Source of the DNA: Cristatella mucedo
Lineage: Eukaryota; Bryozoa; Phylactolaemata; Cristatellidae
Direction of reading: 5' to 3'
Assembly: GCA_009760855.2 (NCBI GenBank)
Contig: WPIO01000050.1
Span: 707,501-769,500, forward strand
Length of the DNA: 62,000 nucleotides
The position numbers and the translations under genes are program-made. The notes under the pieces were generated by a model. The model ran no database searches. It was not told where the DNA came from and worked only from the letters and a program-made list of their open reading frames with translations. Below are positions 35,890 to 48,099 of the stretch, piece by piece; position 1 is the first letter of the stretch, and each line of letters starts with the position of its first letter.

Positions 35890-37390
35890 TGTCAGCGTCT
35901 GTTTATATTTACGGAATATAAACACTTTTGAGATATCTCTTTAGCTTAGGATTTTTCTTCCTAAAATCTATATGCTAAACCCAGAACTCAGACGCTTGCC
36001 AGCAGCAGCCGCAGGGTCGCTATTTAAGGTGACCTTGGAGTAATAACGCAGAATGCTGATAGTCGGCACCCGAATCTTTCGACTGCACATCGGTTATTCA
36101 ACTGCGTTTTGTAGAAGATAGATTTTACGATAGCTAGTATGGAGTAATATTCTCTACAATAATATTCGTATAACAGTCGAAGAATAGTCAGTCCTGATCT
36201 TTCGCATGCTTTCTTAAGCTTACGTCTAGTATTACTGACAGACATGATGTGTTCATTGAACCGCAGGCGATTCTGAGAGGAAGCGGCGTCGTACTTTGTC
36301 AAGGGAGTGCATTCGTCTGAAAAACGGACTACTGTCGCGTTGTAGCGTTACGCGGTTGAGGACAGCTAGGACGCATGATGGGGCAGCAGGGACGAGTAGG
36401 ATGTTTTTTGTACTCGAAGCATCAATGCCAAGGTCATACAGGTTTTAACCTTTAACAAGGTTTTACGGTTTTGAATATCGAAGAGGACAGCAACAGCAGA
36501 TTGAGTGAGCTACCTTAGTCGTCAGAGGCATGGAATTACGAAACAGTACGGGTTGCCTGCACGCTATCGTGGGAGCATATCCGATCGGGCGTCCAAACTA
36601 GTTCGAACGCGTTCAAACTAGGCCGCGATTGCGGCGGACTTGCACGTGAGCCATGAGGAAAAGTGAATCAGTCAGTGAATGAAAGTCAGCGCTCAAGGGG
36701 CCAGTTGAGTAATTGAGATAAGTGTTCAAAACACCAAAAAAGTAGCAAAAGGCAATTTTTGGAACACAGGATCAAAACAAGCCTAGGAAATTCCAAATGA
36801 AATAATAACCTGTTTTATCCGCCCGACAGCTCAGTGCTACTATGTGCATCTTAAGTTGCAACAGGGGAAGAGGGGATCTGCGTCACAGAAAATTCGCACC
36901 AGGATGTCAAAGACGCCTCAGGGATTTGCACAACCGCGATTTTCGCTGCGTAGATATTTGTATCGTGGGGATCTGTGCGTCGGTAATCTCGTCGGCAGGG
37001 AGATACATGCCGCGGGGTTCTCCTCCAGATGGGCGATCTGTGTCACCATATGTCAGCGACACGTGAACTAACTTGACTGGGCCTATTTATGAAATCTTGA
37101 ACTTGTATCGATTGCGTATCGCTGGGCTGGAATAGTTGGCTGCATTCGCATTTGAGAATCAGAGTAATCCTTTCTGCGTTTCCGCATGCTCTAGGAGTTG
37201 AATGCAAGGTACTTTCACGACGGCACTTTAAAGGTCTAGAAGTTTGACGTTTTAGGAGTCCCGTGGTCTTCACAGGAATTACTCTTGCCTCAGGGAGCAT
37301 TGAGGTGATAACTGGCCAGTTAAAAAGAATATTTCTGATACAGATTGGCACAAGTCTCATCGGATAGGTGCACACTACGATTTCTTTTGA
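35890..37390 (-). mobile_element. LINE family C remnant beside U3
   Basis: The minus strand at 36,130-36,250 reads RRKLKKACERSGLTILRLLY and CREYYSIL, the same linker as at 13.0-13.2 kb. The part 36,480-37,380 aligns with 13,440-13,960 and with 57,245-57,780 (ATAGGTGCAC, GCATTTGAGAATCA). Stops are frequent, and the original reading of the upstream part is unclear. Confidence 0.65.
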
Positions 37391-37576
37391 TTTATAAAAA
37401 TAAATACATCCTACCCGATTAAACAGCCTCTTTTTGTATAGCGACAGAAGAGCCTTTACGGCTATCACCACCGCTTGCAGTGGCGATAAAGGATCACCCA
37501 CCGCAGGAATCGAACCCACTACCTCGGGACCGAGGTCGTGAAAGCAACCACCTTACCTAGTGTGCCATCACGGCTC
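37391..37576 (-). mobile_element. tRNA-derived SINE type 1, copy 5
   Basis: Complete copy with an AAATA-rich tail, box B GGTTCGATTCC and box A TGGCACACTAGG. It interrupts sequence that is continuous at 57,780-57,810 (CATCGGATAGGTGCACNC, then TTTNCTTNTGAT, then GTCATNAAT). Confidence 0.92.
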
Positions 37577-37599
37577 ACCTGATGGTGTCATGAATCGCA

Positions 37600-38260
37600 A
37601 CGAATTCCCAGGCATTTTAACTGAACCCACCCAATTCTATTACCTCAACGAGAAGGAACTAATTATTAAATATGAACGAAAAACGAAACGGGAAAAAGCA
37701 GAGGCTGCTATTCAAAGTCGATGGTAAAACTGAGCCTATGATTAGACGTCAGAAAGCTTTAGCTTCTACACAAATCTGCGAGAAAGTTGGACAATCTCTG
37801 GAACCACAGAGTACTGAAATGCGTCACTATTATCGCACTGTAATAGGACTGCCTTGCAATCGCTTCTGTCAGACCTCAGTGGTAGATTTCAAAGCGTTGA
37901 TGCCAACGCACAACAGTTACCCGAGGAGCATCTAGTGCAGGGTACCTTAGGGATTCATGTTCGGCCCAATTCTTTCACAATTCATATTCGCATTCAGGAG
38001 ATATAAAATGAAGATCCATCTAGGCTTCAATTGTATGCAGATGATTGTCTTTAAATAGCTGTAATTGCATCGCACCCTAAAATCTGGCGCGTCAGAAGCT
38101 GTCATCTCTCAACGCAGCACGGGTTGGTGACATTAGGACTTGGAAGACCGCAAACGGCAGTCTAGTCTTTGCAGAGCAACAGCTTCAGTTTCCAACGGCC
38201 TCAAAGCGTTAGAACTAAAAAGCTCATTTATTGTTTATAGAGAAGGCTTAAAATTGTATA
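37600..38260 (+). mobile_element. LINE family D, RT active-site fragment
   Basis: The plus strand encodes LQLYADDCL at 38,028-38,055, with YADD at 38,034-38,045, preceded by QGTLGIHV. It is followed by a GDIRTWKTANGSLVFAEQQL stretch similar to the region after the RT active site. A related copy is at 58,210-58,720. Several stops break it. The long open stretch at 37,672-37,935 has no motif I recognise and lies in the same aligned block, so I do not call it separately. Confidence 0.6.
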
Positions 38261-39059
38261 GAACTTCACAAGATACACAAGAAAAACGCCATCTTGGGCA
38301 TTATGGGTGAGTGTAAGAACTTTTCCATGCATTTGCTGCTTAACCAAGAGCCGTCCAACGCTTTCAGCAAATAAGCCACATTGCTGGACATCTGGGATTT
38401 GTTGAATAGCTCAGCAGGTATATTAAATTGCAGTAGTATAACCTAAATGGAACCTGAAAGCTAGTCAACAACTCTCTACACCAGCAGAGCTAAAGCATTC
38501 CCAGAACATGCCGCCACCAACGCCGTATTTCACTGTCTTTTGGAGAGAAACATCTTGATATGCTTTCGCCTTTGGTCTCCACTCTCGCTGAGTGCCCGCG
38601 AGGTAGCAAAGAGGGTTAAATTAGATTCGTCAGTGAACTCTGAACTCTGCTCCCCTCTGCTGGGGTCAAGTGCCGGTATTTCCTGGTGAAAGCAAGCCTT
38701 GTCTGCTTCTGTGTAACGCTAAGTCACGGCTTCCTCTTACAAACTCTGGACAGCATACCTTGCTCGCCGAGCTTCTTTCAGTTCGCTCCTTCGTTGACGC
38801 TTCATTATCGCAGTTTAACAGCATTAACATTTTATCGCTGTCGCTTTAATCCCTGAATTTTGCATTAGCAGCAAACAGCGCCCCCTGCCGTCTCAGGGGC
38901 CGGGACCGGAAACTGAGACGCCGCTCGTTTGGCGGGAGCCGCTAGCTGAGTACCCGCACGTTATGTATTCCCAGAGTATTGTCTAGAACCGCTTAGTGCG
39001 TTCTCCCTCAAGCATCACTGTGAATCTCTCTAACTTAGTGGTCATGGTCATTTAGTCTT
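38261..39059. other. No gene recognised
   Basis: A GC-rich patch at 38,880-38,970 (GCGCCCCCTGCCGTCTCAGG) resembles no other part of the window. I see no usable reading frame. Confidence 0.45.
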
Positions 39060-39430
39060 AGTGGCCTGTTATAACTCCGGCGGCCTAAGTAAACGGTTGT
39101 CTTTGGAATACTCGCTCAACGTGCAATACACATTGAACTCTTTATTCGACGCGATCAGCAAGCAGCGGGTAAAGCTGCAAGCGGCGCCGACAACGCCGGT
39201 GCAGACTGCCGCGCCTTTGAATCAACCAGCGATCGGGCGCTAAGCTGTGGCGGTCGCGACAAGAGGTCGATCGCAGTTGACCGGAAAGGCGGCGCAGCCG
39301 GGCGATTGCAGTCGCCGGAAGGAAGCAGCGACCGCAGCGAACTCCTACACTAGAACGGAACACGTTAGCGCTGACGTCGCCGACGCCGGCGGAACAAAAC
39401 AGCGCCGTTGGCAATCGTGGGGCGACCGTT

Positions 39431-39658
39431 CGCCAGTCGATACGACTTCGACAGCAGTGCCCAGGCGACGAAGTGCACGCTGCGAGCGACCTCGTGCTCG
39501 GCCAGCGAGCAGGAAGGAGCTGCGCCGCCGTCGCCGCAGCCGATGCTCTGCACAAAGTTACCGAGGCTCCCGTGCAGTTGGACGCCGCCCAGCTGCCCGC
39601 GACGTCCGGCGTCGGCGCACGAACGCAGCTCCGCGAACCGGCGCGTCAACTCGTTGGC
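39431..39658 (-). pseudogene. Segment Y, copy B: unknown coding-like segment
   Basis: I do not recognise the protein. The minus-strand frame has ELTRRFAEL, SLGNFVQSIG, SCSLAEHEVARSVHFV and KSYRLA, and it stays open for 99 codons in all. In the best-conserved 27 codons it differs from copy C at five, four of them at the third position and three synonymous. The AG that precedes copies A and C is changed here (GCTAGCC against GCAGGC), so if that AG is a splice acceptor this copy has lost it. Its internal length change relative to A and C is a whole number of codons. Confidence 0.45.
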
Positions 39659-39759
39659 TAGCAAAGCGTTTATTTAACACGACTGCGGCGTCGGCTCACT
39701 TCAGACGAAAGGCGCGGTGCAGCAATGAGTTGCCTCGAAGGCAGAGATGCAGAGTTGTA

Positions 39760-40018
39760 AAGAGAGCTGACGGAGAGAGAGGCAGGCAGTTATATAGAAA
39801 CTGACATGGAGTCAGAATGCAGACGGTGACTTAAGAGAACCAAACTGACTGACAGACAGCAATAACCAGAAAGACTGCGGCATAATGAGAGACAGACAGA
39901 CGAAGGAGCCTACTTGAGCGGTGGAAGCAAAATGAGTCAGGGAGAGATATAGATATAGTAGATAGAGGGGGAGAGAGATAGGGAGAGAGAAAGAGGTGGA
40001 TATATAGAGATATAGTAA
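39760..40018. repeat. Purine-rich tract of U4, left part
   Basis: Degenerate GAGAGAC/ATAGAGATAT sequence, equivalent to 31,260-31,480 and 51,700-52,140. Confidence 0.75.
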
Positions 40019-40313
40019 AAAGAACTTTAAAACACACCTATTTAGGACAGCATTTAGTGGGTCCCTGTAATTCGTCTTTCATGTGCTTATGCGTGCTGGC
40101 ACTGTGCATGCTGCCACTAACCACATTTGCATGCTGACCCTGTGCATGTCACACCCCTAACCATATTATTCATGTTGTTTATCAAGCCCGATATTGCTCA
40201 CCATTTGATCGCGCTTCCCTTGCAGCAAATGTAAAGTGCCTAGAAAAAGATTGAGTTCTCTGAGGGCGCTTTATCAAGTGCATTATTATTATTATTATTA
40301 TTATTATTATAGA
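40019..40313 (+). mobile_element. LINE family A 3' end inserted into the purine tract
   Basis: The element starts at AACTTTAAAACACACCTATT (RT end), contains the full 3' UTR, the hairpin AAAGTGCC / GGGCGCTTT and an (ATT)n tail. On both sides the GA-rich tract continues (TATAGAGATATAGTAAA on the left, GATAGAGTCGGAGAGAG on the right), so the borders are sharp. I see no unambiguous target duplication, because the target is itself repetitive. Confidence 0.92.
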
Positions 40314-40561
40314 TAGAGTCGGAGAGAGATATGGAGAGAGAAAGAGAGAGATAGAGATATAGTAGAAAGAGGGAAAGAGAGATGGCGAAAGGGAGAGAGA
40401 GAGAAAGACCAAGATATAGTAGACAGAGGGAGAGAGAGAGAAAGATAGAAAGAGAGAGAGATCGATAGAGATATTGTAGATAGAGGGAGAAAGAGACAGA
40501 GAGAGATATATATATTATAGATATAGGGGAAAAGAGAGATAAAGATGTAGTTGACTAAGAG

Positions 40562-40592
<31 letters not shown>

Positions 40593-40990
40593 GAGACAGC
40601 GAGAGAGAGCCAGAGAGACAGAGACAGACAGAGACAGAGACAGAGAGAGAAAGAGACAGAGACAGAGACAGAGATAGTAGATAGAGGGAGAGAGAAAGAA
40701 GCGTGTGAGAGTGTGTGAGTAGACGGTGGGTGTGAGAACGACAAAGTGGTAAACGGAGAGATGTAGAGAGCCAGAGACTGAGAGAGAGAGATAGAAAGAG
40801 TGGGAGAGAGAAAGAGGAGAGGGTAGAGGGAGATAGATAGAGAGGGAGAGAGGAAGAAACAGAGAGTTAGAGTGAGGGACGGGTAGATAATGATAGAGAT
40901 AAAGAAAGGGAGAGAGCGAGAGCAAGAGAGAGAAAGAGAGAGAGAGGGAGGGAGAGAGAGGGAGAGATAGTGGGAGATGGAAAGAGGGAG
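40314..40990. repeat. (GA)n / GATATAGTAGA purine tract of U4
   Basis: About 680 bases of GA, GACA and GATATAGTAGATAGAGGGA words are almost pyrimidine-free on the plus strand. Long Ser/Leu-rich frames on the minus strand are artefacts. Confidence 0.93.
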
Positions 40991-41317
40991 CGCGAGGGAG
41001 ATAAAGAGATATTGACCGCTTTCAGTCGAATCGTCGACCTGTTTTCAGGCGCCGAAGACTTCACGAAGTCACCATGCTGGCTGTTATCTGGTTCATTGAC
41101 GACAGGTACTGGACAGCAGGCAGAGCAGTGCCAAGCTGCCGGGTCGCCTGATCTCACTGACTTTTATGGTTTCCCTGACGGACCGGCTTTCTATCCAGCC
41201 ATCGAGCGCGGACTGCCTCTGTCGCTCCTTTTTCAATTTATCATGCAGCAACGACTGCTGCGGCGACTGCTGCGCTCGAACCGCGTGCCTCGAGGAGAAC
41301 GCTTCCGCTCTCGCCTA

Positions 41318-41392
41318 CTGCAGCGGCGCTGTGAGCGGCCGGCACTCGTCGCCCGGCCGGAGGACGCGGTCGGACAGTCCGCCGGTGACATT
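41318..41392 (-). other. Candidate 75-nt exon X, copy in U4
   Basis: On the minus strand a 75-nt segment follows TTGCAG and ends CTGCAG. The U5 copy (52,701-52,775) has the same length and is followed by GTAGGC, a good splice donor. Here one G is missing, leaving CAG|TAGG. In one frame it reads N-TGGLSDRVLRP--ECRPLT, with 9 differences from the U5 copy, five of them at third positions and four synonymous. The product is unknown. The sample is too small to prove coding. Confidence 0.3.
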
Positions 41393-41539
41393 CTGCAAGC
41401 GGCGAAGCACGGTGCGAGCGCTGCGAATGCCGTACTAGAGCATTAAGTTAGCTGTTCTATTCTAATGACTAAGCTTAGGCTGGACGAGCTCAGTCACACG
41501 GGAAGATGTTCTAGTGCAATACACTGAAATTCACTGTTA

Positions 41540-43970
41540 AAAGGTTATAAAGTCAGCCGGAAATTGACTTTGCCACGCTATTTTTGGGTGGGTATCAGGG
41601 TATATCTTCGATTCTACCTGCCCGCCAAATGTCACGTCGCTGTGTGCACATGCACTTGTGCAAACGAGCTGCAACGACAGAGGCTTGTACCCCACCCTAC
41701 CACACTCCTATCCATTGAAATCCTCTTTAATTTGCCCCAACTCCACTACAAATCCGCTGCGCGAAGCTTCAAAACGTTTGAATATTAAACTTCGCTCAAT
41801 TTAAAGTGTACGTACAGAATCTTGCGATTCAGCTCAAGCGTTCTCATGAAATCTACGGAAATTTGTTTGCAGCCGCCGCCCGGGCGAATATTGCAAACCA
41901 CCGAAATCAGCTGCATTGCCATGCACGGGATCTCAGAGCTCATGCCACGGGAAACGAAAGAAATCGTTTGAAAAAAAGGTGCCTGCTTTAGTTTGTATGA
42001 CAGCAAACTCTGACATGCAAATTGTATTCCTGGAATTTCGCTTGCACTGGCGAAGGCGTTCGCTTGCAGTGAGCTATAATTGATTGCACCGTGCCGGCGC
42101 CCATGCCCGGTGCCCGTGCCGAAATCCACAGCAATCTACCGCATCAACCACAAAAATCAAGAATTATATTGCACCGAGCTCCACAAGAACTATATTGCAC
42201 CGAGCTCCAGTTTTTATTTCATATCAAAGCGTACTGTATTGCTTACACAAACGCTTAAAATAAAAAAAAACTGTGCAGCTGCGCAGTTAGCAGTGCCAGG
42301 CAATATACCTGAATTGGAAAATACCTCTATCCACTCTAATTCACTGCAAATTATCATCATATTGTCAACATGAAGCTGTAATTTACATTGAACATAAGAG
42401 CAGACTCAGTTCACACTGCAGCCACAAAATTGCTCTCTTTTGGGGACAAGCTTATATATGCAACGTACTGCAATTGACTGCAACGGCACAGGCCCGTCAC
42501 GAAATCCGCTGCAAAGCGACCGGAGCGCGTAAAAAATAGCTCTAATTATGTGGCACGTTGCTCCAATCTTTGTTAAAATAGTGTACTCGCGCAATTTACT
42601 ACAATTTTCTCTACCATTTTTCTGCAATGCACTGCAATTGACAGTAATGGCCCGGCGAATACCGCAACCCACCGTAATCTGCTCCAAAACGACCCGAAAG
42701 CGTACACTTTCAGCTCCAATAGTAATTGCACGTTGCTCTACGCTTTGCTAAAATAGTGTACTCCAACAGTTTCACTACCATTTTCTGACCATTTTGCAGC
42801 AATGCACTGCAATTGACTGCAATGCCCAGGGCCAGTACCGTGTCCGAATAAAATTGGTTTCTCAATGCAGAGTTTTGAATGCATGTTACACAGCAGCATG
42901 CTGTTTGTAGCGCAATCGAATTAGTTTAGCCCAGGGTTGGGCAAACGTTTCGGACTACTAGGCCATTTCCGGAGGTCAAGAAAGCAGACTAGGCCAGAAG
43001 AAACCACGCCGACTCCTCTGAAACTCTTAAACTCTGCCTCGAGGGAGAGTGGCCAGATGAAGAAACAGCCACAACCGACACACAACTGCAAAACAAGAGT
43101 TCAAGGGGTAGACATTTATTATCTGTCGGCCACTTCGGTTTAATACAAGCGCCTGATATCAGTTCTTAAAATGGACACAGGTTACAGAAAGCTTGAGCTG
43201 CAACCAGCAGTAATTAATGGGAATGAAACCATGACAACTAAATTAGGCTGGATCCCATAACAAATAACTAGGGAGCGTTAGGCCGAACCGGAGTACTAGC
43301 TAGGCCATATCTGGCCCAAAGGCCAGTGTTTTCCGACCTCTGGTTTAGCCAATTGTGTTCGTAGAATCTCAGGCAATGCACGGCAAAATGAGACATTGGC
43401 TAGGCTCGAGGTAGATTCCGCTGCAATCCGTGGCAAATCGAGAACAATTGGCCTAACAAAGCTCTAAATGTTGTTGCAATTAACATTTTTTCGTCTTAAA
43501 ATTGACAACTCAGAAATTTCAAGCTACTTTGCTTGTTCTTATCAACTATGCACAGCAATCGACAGCAATGGCAAGGGCCAATACTATGAACCTTTGCTAA
43601 ATCGACGATAAATCGGCTGCACGAAGCTGAAATTCTCATTCAGCTTAATATCACACTGTGCGAGCACACACTTTCAATTGAAGAGAAATCAGCACCTCTA
43701 TGCTCCAATTATCATTAGAAATCACATTCTACTGCGTCCAAAGTGAAAAAATGGCATTTTAAAGCTGCTTCACTTGATAACCGTCAAAGATGCAGGGAAT
43801 TCGACAGAAATAATCGGCGCCAGTATCACAATCCATGGAAAGTCCACAAGATCTCCTATGCAAAACTGCAACTCGTACTTTACGTAATATCTCACTGTGT
43901 GATTACACCTAACATTTGCATACAACATGCCAATTCAATTGACGGTAATGGCCAAGAATAATACACCAGT
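41540..43970 (+). repeat. Diverged ~165-bp satellite
   Basis: This is the same module as at 14.1-17.5 kb, in the same orientation: GCAATGCACTGCAATTGAC, AATGGCCCGG, AATCCGCTGCAAAGCGACC and AGCTC-AAT. Clear GCAAANCGAC-type words near 42,505, 42,675 and 42,840 give a spacing of about 165-175 bp. A hAT-type MITE interrupts it at 42,932-43,342. No genes. Confidence 0.72.
42932..43342. mobile_element. Non-autonomous hAT-type element (MITE), 411 bp
   Basis: The left end reads CAGGGTTGGGCAAACGTTT. The right end, reversed, reads CAGAGGTCGGAAAACACTGG, giving imperfect terminal inverted repeats of the CAGNGNTNGGNAAAC type known from hAT elements. Both sides are flanked by the identical 8-bp sequence GTTTAGCC (42,924-42,931 and 43,343-43,350), the target duplication length expected for hAT. 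AGGCCAT words next to each end (TACTAGGCCATTTCCGG and CTAGGCCATATCTGG) are subterminal repeats in the same direction. No transposase is encoded. Confidence 0.88.
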
Positions 43971-43977
43971 CCATAGC

Positions 43978-45553
43978 GGTAATAATATTAATAATACTAA
44001 TGCACTTGATATAGCGCCCTCAGAGAACTCGATCTCTGTCTAGCCGCTTTAGATTTGCTGCAAAGGGAAATGCAATTGAATCGTGAGTGATATCATGCTT
44101 GATAAATAACATGAATAACGTGGTTAGGGGTTAAATGCTCAGGTTAGCATGCAAAAGTGGTTAGTGGCAGCATGCACAGTGTCAGCACCGATAAGCAAAT
44201 GTAGGACGAATCACGGGGACCCACTAAATGCTGTTCTGAATAGGTGTTTTTAAGTTCCTTTTAAATGTGGTCAAATCAGGAGATGTTCTGACGCAGGTCG
44301 GGAGGGAGTTCCAGGCTTTGAGTGCATACGAACTAAATGCACGGTCTCCAAAGGATTTGAGATTTGTACGAGGTATTGGTAGACTGCTGGATTCCGAAAA
44401 GCAGGTGGTGCGATGCTTGGCCTGGTTGGGGAGTAGATCTGAGAGATAGGCTGGAGCAAAAGAATGAAGTGACCTGAAAGTGAGCGACGAAACCTTGAAG
44501 TCTATCTATTGCTTGACTGGTAGCCAGTGCAGGTCGGCGAGAAGTGGTGCGATGTGGCAACTGCTAAGCTCACCACAGACAAGCGTAGCAGCAGAGTTTT
44601 GCAACAGCTGCAATCGCCTGATAGCACATGCCGGTAGGCCAGTAAGCAGTGAGTTGCAGAAGTTGAGACGGAATGTCACGAATGCATGGACCTACTTCGA
44701 CTTGGTATCCTTATCTAAACAAACCCAAATTATACCAATTTTATGTAGCCTAATTTAGGCAGATTTGACTGTGGAGCTGATGTGATAGTCTAACGAGAGG
44801 TCACATTGGAACATGACACCTTGACTTCGAGCGGATTCAACAGGAGATATGCTGGCAGAGCCAATTTTGAGCGTCAGCCTATCCAATTTCTGAATCACAC
44901 TTGGTTTGCTCGTAACTCTTAGGTTAGTTTTGTCATCGTTAAGTTTTAAAAAGTTTGCTGGCATCAATGTGCGGATGTCATCACTGCATGCAGCAAGTGA
45001 GTTGAGAGAATTTGAGGTGCTTGAAGGCTGGGAGGGATGAAGGCAAAGGTACAACTGAGTGTCATCCGCATAGAAGTGAAAGCCTAGATTGTGCTTGGCA
45101 ATCACATCAGCAAGAGGGAGAGTATAAACCGTGAAAAAACCGAACCTAGCACGGAGCCCTGAGGTACCCCATATTTCAGAGGTACCTCAGATGATATTTG
45201 TCCATTCACATCAATACTCAGGAGTCTTCCGCGGGGAAAGGACGTGAACTATTGCAGAGCAGCTCCAGTGATGCCCAGGTGAGATGAGATTCGCTCTAGA
45301 GGAACTTTGTGATCGAGAGTATCAAAAGCTGCCAAAAGATCGAGCAAACAAGCAGAGACCCTCTACCCATGTCTGCATTCCTAAGTAGGTCGTTGTATAC
45401 CCTAAGCAATGCTGACTCTGTGGAGTGATTAACTCTAAAGCCAGACTAGAACTTACTAGCAAGGTTTGAAGCTTTAATAAAAGAGTTCAGCTGGTCCACC
45501 ATGACCAGTTCGTGTCTTTTATAGAAATCGTGGATGGGAGACTGGGCGGTACG
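43978..45553 (-). mobile_element. LINE family A with intact YADD
   Basis: The minus strand contains NFLKLNDDKTNLRVTSKPSV, HFYADDTQLYLCL (YADD at 45,061-45,072), SQGVMFQCDLSLDYHI and the RT end, in a series of frames separated by frameshifts. The 3' UTR and an AAT-type tail lie at 43,978-44,240. To its 5' side (45,300-45,553) the upstream RT region continues and stops against inverted satellite. Confidence 0.9.
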
Positions 45554-45559
45554 GTCTAT

Positions 45560-46405
45560 TACAATTAGACCGACAGCTGCTCTAGGAAGCTCTAACTTGT
45601 CTTGCACATTGCAGCACACTGTAGTAACAGTGCACCACATATTCTCAACCGATCGCAAACGCATGCAGTCGAGAGCAATGCAAGTCATTCAATGGCAATG
45701 GCCCTGGAAAATATACGGATTATTGGCCCGGGAAATATTGCAGCATCTCAAAGCCAATTTCTGGTCTATTCGTCACGGATTGCCGTATTTTATCGGTCCA
45801 TAGTCGTCCATTGTGGTGCATTACCCTCGATTTTACGTTAGCAACTGGTTGAAAAGATGAAATTGCACTTTTCTAACGAAGCTGTGATAGGCAAGAGAAG
45901 TTTGAGCTTCTCACAGCCAGTTTGTGTATACTTGTAACTTACAGTCTTAGATTTCAGAGCCATCCTGTGTCACTGCCAGCAATTGCTATTAATTGAGCGA
46001 TTTAACCCACACGATGAGCTTATAGTATATTTGCACACAGCGAACGTCAAGCCCAATGATAATTGAAGCTTCACAAAGCTAATTCTTATTCAATCTAAAA
46101 CAGATTGTTGTACAAGCCAAGCCATTGGTGTTGATTGCCATGCATTGCCCTCGGTTATACGTTTGCTATTGTTTGAACGGATGTGGTTGCACTTTTAATA
46201 CAGTGAGCTGCAGTAAGCTAGAAAAGCTGGCTCTTCATCCAGCAGCTGTCGGTGTAACTGTAACCGACCCTTGTGAATTGGCTCATTTTCTAGGGCCGTT
46301 GCCGTCGATTGCCATTCACTGCCGTCAATTGAACGCACAAAATGGGTGCAAATTGTGAGCGTGCACAGTGAGATTTTACGTGAAATAAGAATTGCAGTTT
46401 AGCAT
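45560..46405 (-). repeat. Diverged ~165-bp satellite, opposite orientation
   Basis: GGATTGCCGTATTTTATCGG, GATTGCCATGCATTGCCCTC and GATTGCCATTCACTGCCGTC are reverse-orientation forms of the satellite words. About five monomers lie between two LINE A copies that converge on it with their 5' ends. Confidence 0.7.
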
Positions 46406-48062
46406 ACAAATCCTGTGCTGAAGCCGGTCATTAGTGAACTCTTCCTAAAGTTTATATCCTCATTAAAGAAGCGAATTAATCCATTGGACCCTATTCCCAC
46501 TGTCCTGCTTCTACAATGCATAGATCTGCTGCTGCCATGGACACCTAACATCATACATATTTCATTACCCTCAGGTCAAATTCCAGCGCCCATAAAGAAG
46601 TCTGTAATCAGGTCACTACTCAAGAAAGAAATACTAGAACAAAGTGATTTTGAGCAACTTTCGCCCAGTCTCCGCTATGTTTTTCCTATTAAAGACACTG
46701 GACCGGGTCGTGGTGGACCAGCTGAACTCATATATTGAAAATGCAAACCTTGCTAGGAAGTTCTAGCCCAGTTTTAGAGCTAATCAGTCGAGAGTCAGCA
46801 TTGCTTCAGCTTTACAGTGACCTAGTTAGAAATGCACACATAATTAGCATATATCTGCTCGTTTTGGTCGATCTTATTGCAGCTTTTGATATTATCGATC
46901 ACCAAATCCTTCTTGAGTGCCTCTCGTCTCGCCTGGGCATCACTGGTACTGCTCTGCAATGGTTCAGGTCCTACCTCAGTGGGAGACTCCCGAGAACTAA
47001 TGTGAACGGACAAAGACCATGCGAGAAACATTTGACGTATGGGATATCTCACGACGGCCCGTATTTGGTCCGGTTCTTTTCACGGTTTATACTCTCCCTC
47101 TTGCCGATGTGATTGCCAAGCACAATCTAGGTTTTCACTTCTATGCGCATGACACTCAGTTGCACCTTTGTTTAGACGTCTCGCAGCCCTCCAGCATGTC
47201 GAGTTCTTTCAACTCCTTTGCTGCATACATTGATGACATCCACAAAGGGATGTCAGCAGATTTTCAGCTTCAAAACATTGCTATAATACGGGTTGTTTTA
47301 GACTGGGATGTACTATCTAAATTGGTCCAGGCATTTGTGGCATCCCGTCTTGACTGTGGTAACTCACTACTTGCTGGCCTACCGGCCTGTGTGCCCAGGC
47401 CCGTACAGCATGTGCACAACTCTGCAGCTAGGCTTGTCTGTCATGAGTAGAGCAGTTTCCACAACATACCACTTCTCACCAACATACGCCGGCTTCCAGT
47501 CAAGCAACCCATTGACTTCAAGGTTTCGTCACTCAATTTCAAGTCCCTTCATTTTTTGGCTCCAGCCTAATCTATCAGCCTAATCCAGCCTAACCTATCA
47601 GATCTACTCATCCTCCAGGCTGAGCATCGTACCACTGGCTTTTCGGAATCTAACTGTTTATCTATACCTCATACAAACTTGTAAGCGTTCGGCTATCGTG
47701 CAAGCAGTTAGTATGCTCCCAAAGGCTGGAAATCACTCCCGAATTGCGTCACGACTTCTCCTGACTTGACCACATTTAACAGGAAACTTAAAACTCAGCT
47801 TTTTATGACAGCACTTAGTGAGTCCCAGTGATTCGTCATTTGTGTGCTTATTTGTCCTGACACTCCGCATGCTGCCACCAACCCTACTTGTTTGTTAATT
47901 CTGTGTGCGTCATCCCTAACCATGTTATTGTTATTGTTTATTGAGCGTGCTACTACTAGCCATTTGATTCCCTTTTCCTAGGCATAAATTGTAAAGCCCC
48001 TAGAATGAGATTGAGTTCTCTAGCAGTGCAGTAACAAATGTACTAGTGTTATTGTTATTATA
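46405..48062 (+). mobile_element. LINE family A, RT through 3' tail
   Basis: The plus strand shows NPLDPIPTVLLLQCIDLLLP, SGQIPAPIKKSVIRSLLKKE, AAFDIIDHQILLECLSSRLG, WFRSYLSGRLP, then FTVYTLPLADVIAKHNLGFH and FYAHDTQLHLCL, where the active site at 47,142-47,153 is YAHD. The RT end follows in shifted frames (47,290-47,800), then the 3' UTR, a diverged hairpin and a TTATTATAG tail. Three or more frameshifts make it non-functional. It is the most complete plus-strand copy. Confidence 0.92.
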
Positions 48063-48099
48063 GTTATATTAGCCAAAATGCTATACCAGTTTCAGCCTC

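Larger units (their letters stand above)
39060..41440. repeat. Composite repeat unit U4 (partial)
   Basis: Positions 39,150-39,310 match 51,000-51,150 (GGGCGCTAAGCTG, GACCGGAAAGGC, GCAGCCGGGCG). Segment Y copy B follows, then a purine-rich tract, then 41,010-41,150 matching 52,150-52,300, then island X at 41,318-41,392. The minisatellite on the left and the spacer and end block on the right are missing. To the right the satellite begins near 41,540. Confidence 0.7.

Noticed and set aside
37672-37935. 87-codon plus-strand frame as an independent gene
   Set aside because: It lies inside the block aligned with the LINE D copy at 58 kb, where it is not open, and no motif is recognised.
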